Below, in pieces: positions 1-9,117 of a stretch of 64,000 nucleotides of DNA. The notes beneath the pieces are model-generated. The model searched no databases. It was given only the letters and a program-made list of their open reading frames with translations, and had not been told where the DNA came from. The position numbers and the translations under genes were made by a program. Source of the stretch: Wocania_A sp965224845 (GTDB lineage Bacteria > Bacteroidota > Bacteroidia > Flavobacteriales > Flavobacteriaceae); NCBI GenBank assembly GCA_965224845.1, contig CBDDAJ010000015.1:310001-374000 (forward strand), written 5' to 3'. The first letter of the stretch is position 1; every line of letters begins with the position of its first letter.

Positions 1-246
1 GATATTATAGCAAGATTAAATGATATACTTGCTGTTATTGAAGTTAAAACAAGGTCGTCTGCAGATTTTGGAAACCCTCAGGATTTTGTGAAGCCCAAAC
101 AAATACAACGTTTAGTTAAAGCCGTTGATGCATATATTATAGTAAACGGGTTAGATGTTGAAGTCCGATTTGATATTATTGCTATTGTAAAAAAAGGTAA
201 CGCTTTTAATATAGAACATCTGGAAAATGCATTTTATCATTTTTAA
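1..246 (+). CDS. YraN/UPF0102 family endonuclease-like protein (3' part)
   Basis: The 5' end is cut off by the window; 81 codons and the TAA stop are visible in frame 1. The remnant contains the EVKTR motif characteristic of the Holliday-junction-resolvase-like fold of the UPF0102 (YraN) family, followed by the family-typical stretch of basic and hydrophobic residues after a PQDFV segment. The family is about 120 aa, so roughly the first third is missing. The cellular role of YraN is not settled; a nuclease role is inferred from the fold. It is convergent with the TlpA-like gene, with a hairpin between them. Confidence 0.75.
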   Translation, partial: DIIARLNDILAVIEVKTRSSADFGNPQDFVKPKQIQRLVKAVDAYIIVNGLDVEVRFDIIAIVKKGNAFNIEHLENAFYHF

Positions 247-248
247 CA

Positions 249-288
249 TTTTAGCCATCCTGAGATTAGTTCAGCAGGCTAAAAATTT
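249..288. terminator. Probable bidirectional terminator
   Basis: The arms TTTTAGCC (249-256) and GGCTAAAA (277-284) are perfectly complementary, with a further CTGA/TCAG pairing inside. The hairpin is flanked by T and A runs and lies between two convergent genes. Confidence 0.55.
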
Positions 289-301
289 TCTTTAAATGAA
301 T

Positions 302-1633
302 CTATTCTTCTTTTTTAAAGATCGCTTTTAAAGCTTCAAAGTCTTCTGGCTTTGCAATAATTTCCTTATTCTTATTTAAAACAAAATAAGTTGGTGTTGC
401 CGTTACACCATAAGTATTCCCAATTTCATTATCCCACTTCCCTGCACCATATACATGAATAAAATCAGGGTAGTTATAAGTTAGGTCCTTCCATTTATAA
501 GGTTCTTCTTCTAACCCAATAGCAATAACCTGTATTTTATTTTCTTCCTGTGTTTTTATAAAGTCTCTTAATTGTGGGATTTCATCCAAACAATGCGAAC
601 AGGTACTACTCCAGAATACAACAATATAGTTCTCGGCTAAATCTATGCTACTTAATTGTTTTGTAATTGTTTTTTCTTTTTCTATAACTTCAAAAGAAAA
701 ATCTGGAGCTTTATTCCCTATAGAAATACTTTTAAATAGCATTAGTCCTTTAACTAATTCATCATCATTTAATGTTTTTGCAACATGAATTAAATAATGT
801 TCGGAAATATAATTTGCTACATTTTCAAATCCTAAATCAGCCATTTGCTGCCATAAATCTACCAATAACACCCTTTTTGTTTCTTCTGGAGCATTTTCCA
901 TAGCCTTGCAAAAAACATCAATATTGTTTTTATAATTTGTAACTTCTTCTACATCATTCGACGACATACCAAAAACATAATTTAGCATTCGCTCTTCAAA
1001 AAAATTAGAGCTTTGCAACGTCTCATTATTAAAATCTACGTGATCAAAATAATGTGTTTTTAGATTATCTACATAGGTTTTTACATCCTCGTAGGTTTCC
1101 GGTATATAAGGTTTATTCGCTTTAATAAATTCTAAGGCAATAGTTTCTTTGGCTAAGGCTTCAAAACTAGATTGTGCTTCGCGTTGTGTTTTAAAAATAG
1201 ACTGTAGTGCTAAAGTGTCTGTGCTTTCTTCTCTAAAAAAATTACCAATACTATGGGTTATCATAGACATGCTATTGGTATAAGAGGCTAACAGTTTATT
1301 TTCGGACGAAGATTTAAAATCGACGCCGGTTTCTGAGTTAAACGTAAGTGCGATATCCTCTTTCCCATTGTAAATAATATCAAAATTATAATCTTCCTGT
1401 GGAATTGCATAAACAATTCTATACATCCCTTTTGTAACTGTAGAATCTAATTTGAGTTCAAGCCTTCCTTCTTTTATCTCAGCATTTGTGATATATTCTG
1501 AAACTGTTGGAGTCACTTTATATAATAATGCGATATTATAATCTTCTGCAGGCGAAAATGTGCCCTTAATGGTGTGCTGCCCCAAAAAAATATTTGGTAG
1601 TAGAATGACCAGAGCAACAATGTGTTTTAACAT
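302..1633 (-). CDS. TlpA-like thioredoxin-fold lipoprotein/exported protein
   Basis: About 443 aa. An N-terminal signal peptide (MLKHIVALVILL...FLGQ) is followed by a beta-rich region resembling DUF4369, a long helical middle, and a C-terminal thioredoxin/AhpC-TSA domain with the redox motif CSHC in the context WSSTCSHCLDE. The cis-proline loop (TATPTYFV) is also present. Such Bacteroidota proteins reduce or isomerise disulfides in the periplasm. A longer frame starts at a TTG at 1657, but the ATG at 1633 gives a normal signal peptide. It sits closely behind mfd on the same strand, so it is probably co-transcribed. The redox role is inferred from the motif; the substrate is unknown. Confidence 0.85.
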   Translation of the reverse strand: MLKHIVALVILLPNIFLGQHTIKGTFSPAEDYNIALLYKVTPTVSEYITNAEIKEGRLELKLDSTVTKGMYRIVYAIPQEDYNFDIIYNGKEDIALTFNSETGVDFKSSSENKLLASYTNSMSMITHSIGNFFREESTDTLALQSIFKTQREAQSSFEALAKETIALEFIKANKPYIPETYEDVKTYVDNLKTHYFDHVDFNNETLQSSNFFEERMLNYVFGMSSNDVEEVTNYKNNIDVFCKAMENAPEETKRVLLVDLWQQMADLGFENVANYISEHYLIHVAKTLNDDELVKGLMLFKSISIGNKAPDFSFEVIEKEKTITKQLSSIDLAENYIVVFWSSTCSHCLDEIPQLRDFIKTQEENKIQVIAIGLEEEPYKWKDLTYNYPDFIHVYGAGKWDNEIGNTYGVTATPTYFVLNKNKEIIAKPEDFEALKAIFKKEE

Positions 1634-1665
1634 GAGTACTAATTTATTTTTTAACAAAACAATAA

Positions 1666-4600
1666 TTAAGCCATAATAGGTTTTAAGACTGCTAAGGCTT
1701 GCTTTACAGATTTAATAGATTCAAAAGTAAGTAATAATCGTAAACCATTACGGGTTTGCTTTTCTTTCATTTTGCAAGCTTGTGGATTTTTTTGAACATA
1801 CTGTAATACTTTAGTAAAACTATTACTTTGATAAAAACCACTTTGCTGATCGTTTATAAAGTATCCTATTAACTTACCTTGTTTCATTATTATTTTTTCA
1901 AACCCTAATTTCGTGGCCATCCACTTTATTTGGACACTATTTAATAAATCGGTCACTTGCATTGGCAATTCACCAAAGCGGTCTATTAATTCGGTTTTAA
2001 ACTTTAGCAATTCAGCTTCATTTTTTAAACCATTTAGTTGGGTATACAGGTTTAGTCGTTCGGCAATATTGTTTACATAGTCATCAGGAAAAAGTAATTC
2101 AAAATCGGTATCAATCGTAACCTCTTTTATATAAACTTTATCGGCTTCATTTTCATTATACAATTCTTTAAACTCATTTTCTTTGAGTTCTTCTATCGCT
2201 TCATTTAATATTTTTTGATAGGTATCAAAGCCTATTTCATTTATAAACCCGCTTTGTTCTCCACCTAATAAATCGCCTGCGCCCCTTATTTCTAAATCTT
2301 TCATGGCAATATTGAACCCACTGCCTAACGCTGTAAATTGTTCTAAAGCTGTAATACGCTTTCTGGCATCATCGGTCATGGCAGAATACTCCGGTGTTAT
2401 AAAATAGCAGAATGCTTTTTTGTTACTACGCCCCACACGACCACGCATTTGATGTAAATCACTCAATCCAAAATTATTGGCATTATTTATAAAAATGGTA
2501 TTAGCATTGGGTACATCCAGCCCGCTTTCTACAATGGTAGTACTCACTAAAACATCAAAAGCACCATCCATAAACTGCAGCATCAATTGTTCAAGTTTTT
2601 TGCCATCCATTTGCCCATGACCAATACCTATTTTGGCATCTGGCACTAAACGCTGTAACATACCGGCAACTTCTTTAATGTTTTCTATACGATTATGAAT
2701 AAAAAATATTTGACCCCCTCGTTGAATCTCATAACTCACAGCATCACGAATAGTTTCTTCGTTAAAACGAATAACATGACTCTCAATAGGGTAACGGTTA
2801 GGTGGTGGCGTGGTAATAACCGATAAATCTCGAGCAGCCATTAAACTAAATTGAAGTGTACGCGGAATAGGAGTAGCTGTTAACGTTAGAACATCTACAT
2901 TTTCTTTTAAGGTCTTTAGCTTTTCTTTTACGGCTACACCAAATTTTTGCTCTTCGTCTACAATTAAAAGTCCTAAATCTTTAAACTTTACATTTTTATT
3001 AACCAACTGGTGGGTACCAATTATAATATCTACTCTTCCTTTTTCTAAGCCTTCTAAAATTTCACGTTTTTCTTTGGCTGTTCTAAACCGATTTACATAA
3101 TCTACCGTAACAGGAAAATCCTTAAGCCGGTCTTTAAAGGTTCTTGAGTGTTGGTATGCTAAAATAGTTGTTGGCACTAAAACAGCCACTTGCTTCCCGT
3201 TATCTACGGCTTTAAAAGCGGCCCGAATAGCCACTTCTGTTTTACCAAAACCAACATCACCACAAATCAAACGATCCATAGGACGTTCGCTTTCCATATC
3301 GGTTTTAATATCGGCCGTTGCGGTACTTTGATCTGGTGTGTCTTCGTAAATAAAAGAAGCCTCTAGCTCATGTTGCATATAACTATCCGGATTATACTGA
3401 TAACCTTTTTGAGTTTTACGCTTTGCATAGAGTTTTATTAAATTAAAAGCAATATGTTTTACGCGCGCCTTTGTTTTTTGTTTTAAGGTTTTCCAGGCAT
3501 TACTCCCTAGCTTATATATTTTGGGAGGTTTACCATCTTTACCATTAAATTTGGTAATTTTATGTAATGAGTGAATACTTAAATACAGGACATCGCGTTC
3601 GCCATAAACCAATTTAATAGCTTCTTGTTTTTTGCCTTCCACATCAATTTTTTGAAGCCCGCCAAAACGCCCAATACCATGATCTATATGGGTTACATAA
3701 TCGCCAATATCTAAATTTGTTAACTCTTTTAAAGTGATGGCTTGTTTTTTTGCATAGCCATTTTTAAGATGAAATTTATGATAACGTTCAAAAATTTCAT
3801 GATCGGTATAGCAAACCATTTTGCTATCGTGATCAACAAACCCTTGGTGTAGTGATAAAATAATGGTTTGATATTCCTTAACATCAAGGTTAGAGTCGTT
3901 AAAAATATCTTGGAATCGTTTAGCTTGTTGCTCGCTTATGCAGGCAATATAATTGGTATATCCCTTTTTGTTATTTGCATTTAAATCTTCAATTAAAAGA
4001 TTGAATTGTTTGTTGAAAGCGGGTTGTGGTGTGGTGTTAAAGGCTATTTCGTGACTTCGGCTCCGCTCTGCTATCGCTAAATCCTGGTTGCTGAGCATAG
4101 CTGTAGTACCAAATTCAATAATTGAAAAATCTAATACTTGTTTTTTTAGTAAGGCTGAATTAGAAAATAATTCATTAGGTTGAGCATGCTTTATTTCTGA
4201 AGAAAGTGCTTTAAAAGCCGCTTCTGCCTTTGTGTAAAAAGCATCTATTCGAGAAAAAAACAAATCTGCATTTTTAAAGCAAACCACTGTTTTTTGAGCA
4301 ATATATTTTAAAAAACTTTGTCTTTTCTCTTCTAAAAATTTATTTGCGACATTAGGGATGATATTGATTTTTTTAATCTGCTCTACCGAGAGTTGTGTTT
4401 CAACATCAAAGGTTCTAATACTATCTACCTCATCACCAAAAAATTCAATACGGTAAGGCTCATCGTGCGAAAACGAAAACACATCCACAATACCACCGCG
4501 TACTGAAAACTCTCCGGGTTCGGTTACAAAATCGACACGCTTAAACTGATATTCAAATAATACTTCATTAACAAAATCGATAGATATTTTATCATTTGTC

Positions 4601-5061
4601 GATACTTTTAAAGTATTTCGTTCTAATTCTTTTCTGGTTACTACCTTTTCAAAAAGCGCATCAGGATAAGTAACGATTATCGCTGGCTTTTTTTGTGAAT
4701 TAATACGATTTAAAACCTCGGCACGAAGTAGCACATTAGCATTATCGGTTTCTTCTATCTGATAAGGCCTGCGATAACTTCCCGGATAAAACAGTACGTC
4801 TTTATCGTTACATAACTGTTCTAAATCATTTAAATAGTGTGCCGCTTCTTCTTTATCGTTAAAAACAATTAAAAAAGGTTTTTCGGCTTGTTTAAAAATA
4901 CTTGAAATAATAAAGGAAAACGACGAGCCAACAAGTCCTTTTAAATGTATTTTAGGTTTGCCTTGAGCAGCGTTTACAGGTTCGGTTTGGGCAATAGCAT
5001 TTTGCAGATTTTGCATTTGCAAAGTCTGTGCATAGGTTTGCGAGATAATAGATTTACTCAC
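1666..5061 (-). CDS. mfd: Transcription-repair-coupling factor Mfd
   Basis: 1131 aa, normal length. In order: a UvrB-like N-terminal module; the CarD-like RNA-polymerase-interacting domain (YVTHIDHGIGRFGG); a RecG-type SF2 translocase with Walker A GDVGFGKTE, Walker B/DEEQ (LIVDEEQKFGV), TATPIPRTLQ, and the QMRGRVGRS motif VI; and the C-terminal TRCF domain. It removes RNA polymerase stalled at lesions and recruits UvrA. Oddity: at about residues 329-337 the segment AERSRSHE is encoded by 4051-4074, which matches the dispersed GC-richer repeat seen elsewhere in this window, apparently inserted in frame. A TAnnTTTG box lies just upstream on the minus strand. Confidence 0.98.
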   Translation of the reverse strand: MSKSIISQTYAQTLQMQNLQNAIAQTEPVNAAQGKPKIHLKGLVGSSFSFIISSIFKQAEKPFLIVFNDKEEAAHYLNDLEQLCNDKDVLFYPGSYRRPYQIEETDNANVLLRAEVLNRINSQKKPAIIVTYPDALFEKVVTRKELERNTLKVSTNDKISIDFVNEVLFEYQFKRVDFVTEPGEFSVRGGIVDVFSFSHDEPYRIEFFGDEVDSIRTFDVETQLSVEQIKKINIIPNVANKFLEEKRQSFLKYIAQKTVVCFKNADLFFSRIDAFYTKAEAAFKALSSEIKHAQPNELFSNSALLKKQVLDFSIIEFGTTAMLSNQDLAIAERSRSHEIAFNTTPQPAFNKQFNLLIEDLNANNKKGYTNYIACISEQQAKRFQDIFNDSNLDVKEYQTIILSLHQGFVDHDSKMVCYTDHEIFERYHKFHLKNGYAKKQAITLKELTNLDIGDYVTHIDHGIGRFGGLQKIDVEGKKQEAIKLVYGERDVLYLSIHSLHKITKFNGKDGKPPKIYKLGSNAWKTLKQKTKARVKHIAFNLIKLYAKRKTQKGYQYNPDSYMQHELEASFIYEDTPDQSTATADIKTDMESERPMDRLICGDVGFGKTEVAIRAAFKAVDNGKQVAVLVPTTILAYQHSRTFKDRLKDFPVTVDYVNRFRTAKEKREILEGLEKGRVDIIIGTHQLVNKNVKFKDLGLLIVDEEQKFGVAVKEKLKTLKENVDVLTLTATPIPRTLQFSLMAARDLSVITTPPPNRYPIESHVIRFNEETIRDAVSYEIQRGGQIFFIHNRIENIKEVAGMLQRLVPDAKIGIGHGQMDGKKLEQLMLQFMDGAFDVLVSTTIVESGLDVPNANTIFINNANNFGLSDLHQMRGRVGRSNKKAFCYFITPEYSAMTDDARKRITALEQFTALGSGFNIAMKDLEIRGAGDLLGGEQSGFINEIGFDTYQKILNEAIEELKENEFKELYNENEADKVYIKEVTIDTDFELLFPDDYVNNIAERLNLYTQLNGLKNEAELLKFKTELIDRFGELPMQVTDLLNSVQIKWMATKLGFEKIIMKQGKLIGYFINDQQSGFYQSNSFTKVLQYVQKNPQACKMKEKQTRNGLRLLLTFESIKSVKQALAVLKPIMA
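4051..4074. repeat. REP-like repeat inside mfd
   Basis: On the minus strand this reads as an AGAGCGGAGCCGAAGTCAC type sequence. It is the same family as the copy near 46345-46364 (GAGCGGAGTTGAAGCCAC). It is GC-rich relative to its surroundings and stays in frame in mfd. Confidence 0.5.
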
Positions 5062-5084
5062 CTAATTATTAAATTTTAAGATTG

Positions 5085-5092
5085 CAAATATA
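5085..5092 (-). promoter_or_regulatory. -7 box for mfd
   Basis: On the minus strand this reads TATATTTG, a perfect match to the Bacteroidota TAnnTTTG -7 consensus, 24-31 bases upstream of the mfd ATG. No clear -33 TTG was identified. Confidence 0.45.
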
Positions 5093-5205
5093 CGGTTTAG
5101 AATCATTTTTATGAATGTTTGCAGGAAATTCAAAAAAAACATTTGGTATTTTGATTTAACATCAGCGATTGTGGCCGTTCGGCTTCACTCAGGATAAACT
5201 ACAAG

Positions 5206-5258
5206 CATCACATTTTGTTGTGGCTCAGCGAAGTGGAAGTTCAACAAAATGTGATGCC
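5206..5258. repeat. 16-bp perfect inverted repeat with REP-like loop
   Basis: GCATCACATTTTGTTG (5206-5221) and CAACAAAATGTGATGC (5243-5258) are exactly complementary. The 21-nt loop contains CTCAGCGAAGTGGAAG, a variant of the dispersed repeat found elsewhere in the window. A second repeat-like piece (CGGCTTCACTCAGGATAA) lies just before it, from about 5180. It sits between the divergent mfd and TerB genes, upstream of the TerB -7 box. Confidence 0.7.
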
Positions 5259-5301
5259 CAAAAAAAGCTGAATTTTAATTTAAAAAGGGTTGAAGTTTAT
5301 T

Positions 5302-5309
5302 TATATTTG
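5302..5309 (+). promoter_or_regulatory. -7 box for TerB-domain gene
   Basis: TATATTTG matches TAnnTTTG exactly, 22 bases before the ATG at 5331. Its position argues for that ATG rather than for the start of the longer open frame at 5169. Confidence 0.5.
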
Positions 5310-5330
5310 CAGCACAAAAACAAAAAATAT

Positions 5331-5762
5331 ATGTCGTTTTCAGATTTATTCGATAGTGGGTTTAAAAAGCGTAATGAAGATCATTTTGCTTCTATTGTTC
5401 GTGTGGCCATGGATGATGGTATTATCACTTCAGAAGAGCAAGCCTTTTTAGACAGATTAGCTCGTAATTTAAGTATTAGTGAAGCTGATTATAAAATAAT
5501 TTTAAAAGACTATAAATCACATCCAATAAATCCACCAATGTCTTACGACAGGCGTTTAGAGCGTTTATATGATTTGGTACGCATGGTATATGTTGATCAA
5601 ATTAATGGTGATCCTGAGCATAAACTTTTAAATAAAATAGGGGTTGGTCTTGGCTTTCATGCTATAAACGTAAAATATATTGTTGATAAGGCTTTAACAT
5701 TAGTACATAATGGAGTGGACTTAGAAACCTTTATGGATCAAATAAAAAACATGAATAGATAA
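5331..5762 (+). CDS. TerB-domain (tellurite resistance TerB-like) protein
   Basis: 143 aa. After a short N-terminus (MSFSDLFDSGF) the protein is an all-helical TerB-like domain: acidic metal-site-like MDDG followed by a second helix pair and the DYKSHP...YDRRLERLYDLVRMVYVD segment. The open frame extends upstream to 5169, but that part runs through a REP-like repeat and hairpin and has no coding character. A -7 box at 5302-5309 supports the ATG at 5331. TerB-like domains in other bacteria are tied to envelope or metal stress, but the function here is unknown. The same domain type recurs in the DjlA-like gene at 20.2-20.9 kb. Confidence 0.8.
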   Translation: MSFSDLFDSGFKKRNEDHFASIVRVAMDDGIITSEEQAFLDRLARNLSISEADYKIILKDYKSHPINPPMSYDRRLERLYDLVRMVYVDQINGDPEHKLLNKIGVGLGFHAINVKYIVDKALTLVHNGVDLETFMDQIKNMNR

Positions 5763-5784
5763 TATTCTATATCATTTTTGATAT

Positions 5785-5817
5785 AAAAAAAGCGAACTTT
5801 AAAAGTTCGCTTTTTTT
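5785..5817. terminator. Bidirectional terminator
   Basis: Perfect A-tract/U-tract hairpin: AAAAAAAGCGAACTTT (5785-5800) pairs with AAAGTTCGCTTTTTTT (5802-5817). It serves the convergent TerB-domain and tex genes. Confidence 0.85.
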
Positions 5818-7939
5818 ATTTGTGTAGTTTTAATTGTATTCGCTTTCGCGGAACATCAACCTCTAATACTTTTACAATAACTTGTTGATGCAAACTAATA
5901 TGCTCGTTTACATCTTTAACAAAACTATCTGATAAATTAGACACATGGATGAGACCACTTTCTTTAATACCAACATCTACAAAAGCTCCAAAATTGGTAA
6001 TGTTATTTACAATTCCGGGAAGTAATTGCCCTTCGTGTAAATCGTTAATGGTTTTTATATTTTGATTAAAAGTAAATACTTTAGCTTGTTCTCTTATATC
6101 TAGCCCCGGTTTTTCAAGTTCTTTTATGATGTCCTGAAGTGTAGGTAAACCAACAGAGTCTGTACAATAATTTTTTAAATCTATGCTTTCTAGCAAGGCT
6201 TTGTTGGCTATTAAATCTGAAACGTTTCTACTCAAATCTTTAGCCATTTTTACAACAATTTTATAGCTTTCCGGGTGTACTGCAGAATCATCCAATGGGT
6301 TTTCTGCATTCTTAATTCTTAAAAAAGCAGTGCTTTGCTCAAAGGCTTTATCTCCTAAACGTGGCACTTTTTTTATCTCGTTCCTTGAAGAAAATGAGCC
6401 TTTTTCATTTCGGTAATTAAAAATATTTTCAGCGAGCTTTGGTCCAATTCCAGACACATAGCTCAGTAAGCTTTTACTTGCTGTATTTGCATTTACACCA
6501 ACTGCATTCACACAATTTTCAACAACAGTATCTAATGCTTTTTGAAGTTTTACTTGATCGACGTCGTGTTGATATTGTCCTACACCAATTGACTTAGCAT
6601 CTATTTTAACTAATTCTGCCAATGGGTCTTGCAATCGCCTGCCAATAGAAACTGCGCCTCTTACCGTTACATCATAATTTGGAAATTCTTCGCGGGCAAT
6701 TTTAGATGCCGAATATATACTTGCACCTGCTTCACTAACCACAAAAACCTGAATATCATTTTTAAAGCGAATTTTTCTAATGAGTGCTTCGGTTTCGCGA
6801 GAAGCTGTACCATTTCCTATAGCTATAGCTTCAATTTTATAGGCATCAGTTAAAGCGCTGATTTTTTTCATCGCACCAGTCCTATCGTTTTTGGGTGGAT
6901 GCGGATAAATAGTTTCGTTATATTTTAACTGCCCTTGAGCATCTAAACACACCACTTTACAGCCTGTTCTGAATCCTGGGTCGATAGCCAGCACCCGTTT
7001 TTCTCCTAAAGGCGAACCTAATAATAATTGCCTTAAGTTTTTAGCAAAAACAGTTATAGCCGACTCGTCTGCCTTTTCTTTTGCATTCTGTAAAGCTTCA
7101 TTACTTAGCGATGGCAATAATAGCCGTTTATAAGCATCCTTTATCGCAAATTTTATTTGTTCTGCACAAGCATTATCAGAGCGAATCATTCTATCTTCAA
7201 TTTTTGCCAGCGCTCTATCATGGTCTATTTCAATTTTTACACGAATATAGCCTTCATTTTCTGCCCTCAAAATAGCTAATAACCGGTGGGAAGGTATGCG
7301 ATTTAAAAACTCTTCCCAATTAAAGTAATCTCTGAATTTTTGAGCTTCTTCACTTACTTTTGTCTTTACCACCTTTGTAGAAATCGTTGCAAAACGCTCT
7401 AATTGATAGCGAATGTTATTTCTAATATCTATGCGCTCATTAATCCATGCTGCAATAATATGTCGTGCTCCTTCCAGGGCTTCATCAACTGATACTACCT
7501 CGTTTTTTACATATTTACAGGCTATAGATGCTACATCATTTGCATTTTGGGACATGATGATTTTGGCCAATGGCTCCAAACCGTTTTGTCGTGCTTTTTC
7601 TGCTTTTGTTTTCCTGCTTTTTTTATAGGGCAGATATAAATCTTCAAGGGTTATTAAGTCTTGAGTTGATTCAATCTTTTGTTTTAATTCCGGAGTTAAA
7701 ACTGCCTGTTCTTCTAAGGCTTTTAAAATGGCCCCCTTACGTTTTTCTAAGGTTTCAAATTGCTCTTTAAATGTTACAATACTTCCTATTTGAACCTCAT
7801 CTAAATTGCCTGTACGTTCTTTTCGGTATCGGGAAATAAACGGAACAGTACAATCCTCATTTAATAATTCAATCGTGTGTTTTACTGATTGCTCAGGGAG
7901 CTTTGTATTAGATATTATAAATTGTATAAGTGTGGTCAT
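5816..7939 (-). CDS. tex: Tex family RNA-binding transcriptional accessory protein
   Basis: 707 aa, typical of the family. An N-terminal Tex helical region (PFISRYRKERTGNLDE) is followed by a YqgF/RNase H-like domain (VLAIDPGFRTGCKV), helix-hairpin-helix repeats (SYVSGIGPKLAENIF, KKVPRLGDKAF) and a C-terminal S1 RNA-binding domain (LLPGIVNNITNFGAFVDVG). Tex is a nucleic-acid-binding factor homologous to the core of eukaryotic Spt6; its exact role in transcription is less clear. It is monocistronic and ends in a shared terminator. Confidence 0.97.
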   Translation of the reverse strand: MTTLIQFIISNTKLPEQSVKHTIELLNEDCTVPFISRYRKERTGNLDEVQIGSIVTFKEQFETLEKRKGAILKALEEQAVLTPELKQKIESTQDLITLEDLYLPYKKSRKTKAEKARQNGLEPLAKIIMSQNANDVASIACKYVKNEVVSVDEALEGARHIIAAWINERIDIRNNIRYQLERFATISTKVVKTKVSEEAQKFRDYFNWEEFLNRIPSHRLLAILRAENEGYIRVKIEIDHDRALAKIEDRMIRSDNACAEQIKFAIKDAYKRLLLPSLSNEALQNAKEKADESAITVFAKNLRQLLLGSPLGEKRVLAIDPGFRTGCKVVCLDAQGQLKYNETIYPHPPKNDRTGAMKKISALTDAYKIEAIAIGNGTASRETEALIRKIRFKNDIQVFVVSEAGASIYSASKIAREEFPNYDVTVRGAVSIGRRLQDPLAELVKIDAKSIGVGQYQHDVDQVKLQKALDTVVENCVNAVGVNANTASKSLLSYVSGIGPKLAENIFNYRNEKGSFSSRNEIKKVPRLGDKAFEQSTAFLRIKNAENPLDDSAVHPESYKIVVKMAKDLSRNVSDLIANKALLESIDLKNYCTDSVGLPTLQDIIKELEKPGLDIREQAKVFTFNQNIKTINDLHEGQLLPGIVNNITNFGAFVDVGIKESGLIHVSNLSDSFVKDVNEHISLHQQVIVKVLEVDVPRKRIQLKLHK

Positions 7940-8173
7940 CTGCCCTAATAATTATGAGAAACGAATGTAATTAACTTCATAAACTTTTTATAAGCTAATT
8001 CACTTTTTTATTTAAATATATAATTTACCATTTTAAATCCCGTTAACATTAAACCCGCTTTTCTTATTACAAATCTATTAGTATGGAAGCCTAATGAGCA
8101 TTTAGCTGATAAAACTACACCAACCAATCTAAATAAAGTTTGATTGTCTATGGTTTATACGGTTTTTAAAAAG

Positions 8174-8536
8174 ATGAAAAACGCATGCTTTACGGTTTTA
8201 GTTTTATTAATTTGCAATCTGTCTTTTGCTCAAGAAAAAATACCCGATTCTATTAAAAAAAACAATACAAAAAGAGTAGATACAATTTCTGAAGTACTCA
8301 AAACAAGTGTGTTTAAAATGCATCCTAACCCTGCAAAAGACAAATTGTTTATTTTAGGAACGCATAGTATTAAAAGTATTGAACTAATCAATGTTTTAGG
8401 CAAACAAGTAGCGCTTTACCATTTTAATAAAAGTATTATAAAAATGGATGTGTCTCAATTTAAAAAGGACATTTATATTATAAAAGTAATTGATGAACTT
8501 GACAATATAGAAACTAAAAGATTGGTTGTTGAGTAA
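8174..8536 (+). CDS. Small exported protein with a T9SS sorting domain
   Basis: 120 aa. A signal peptide (MKNACFTVLVLLICNLSFAQ) is followed by about 25 polar residues and then directly by a T9SS type A C-terminal sorting domain (FKMHPNPAKDKLFI...IELINVLGKQV...YIIKVIDE). There is no room for a catalytic passenger. The open frame reaches back to a TTG at 8144, but the ATG at 8174 gives a clean signal peptide. T9SS tails direct proteins across the outer membrane, so this would be a secreted or surface-attached mini-protein. It stands alone between tex and the RDD gene. What the mature product does is unknown. Confidence 0.75.
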   Translation: MKNACFTVLVLLICNLSFAQEKIPDSIKKNNTKRVDTISEVLKTSVFKMHPNPAKDKLFILGTHSIKSIELINVLGKQVALYHFNKSIIKMDVSQFKKDIYIIKVIDELDNIETKRLVVE

Positions 8537-8561
8537 AGCAATAGTTTATTACTTTATTCAT

Positions 8562-9113
8562 TTATTGCTCATATGGCAAATGACTTATAGCCATCATTAA
8601 TTCTCCTAAAAAATAACAATACACTAAGCCAATTATTAAAATCAAAAGAGCTCTAAGAGAAAACTTTGTTTGTCTTATGTCTTTAAAAATTGTTTTAAGG
8701 TTTTCTTTTTTAACAACAACAACTTTAGTATTTGCTATTATATCACCCAACCTTCTTGCAGGGCTAAACAAAGAAATCAATACTTCTAAAGGCCAAATTG
8801 GGATTAATAAATTCCTTATAAAACATTGTAAAGCATTAGCAGGCAAATTTGTTGATCTGTTAATTACTTGCAATCCAATAACTCGTTTTCCAATACTTTT
8901 CCCTCTGTAGGAATCTTTTAAAAAATAGGCCACAAAAGGAGTAAAAAGAATTGTGTTTCCAATACTATTTGTAAAAAACGTTAAATCTGGATATGATGAA
9001 TCAATAAAAATTATCACAAAAATAAAAGCAAAAATCATTAACGGAAATAAAACAATTAGCATCGTAATATGATCCAATAACATTGATGCTAACCTATTGA
9101 TCCTTCGCGTCAT
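8562..9113 (-). CDS. RDD family membrane protein
   Basis: 183 aa with three to four hydrophobic segments (about 12-36, 45-65, 100-118, 150-175). It carries the RDD signature elements: an Arg near the N-terminus (RRINRLASMLLDH), RGKSIGKRVIGLQVI, and a conserved Arg in the second half (NLLIPIWPLE). RDD proteins are small integral inner-membrane proteins, some linked to ion exchange or cargo-membrane functions; no specific role can be read here. It starts 4 bp after the metG stop, so it is likely co-transcribed with metG. Confidence 0.85.
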   Translation of the reverse strand: MTRRINRLASMLLDHITMLIVLFPLMIFAFIFVIIFIDSSYPDLTFFTNSIGNTILFTPFVAYFLKDSYRGKSIGKRVIGLQVINRSTNLPANALQCFIRNLLIPIWPLEVLISLFSPARRLGDIIANTKVVVVKKENLKTIFKDIRQTKFSLRALLILIIGLVYCYFLGELMMAISHLPYEQ

Positions 9114-9117
9114 GTCT

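Noticed and set aside
5169..5330. N-terminal extension of the TerB-domain protein
   Set aside because: It is encoded by a REP-like repeat and inverted repeat, upstream of a good -7 box; the ATG at 5331 starts the recognisable protein.
8537..8569. Terminator between the T9SS-tail gene and the RDD gene
   Set aside because: Only a 7-bp AGCAATA/TATTGCT pairing with a long loop and no U-run; too weak to call.
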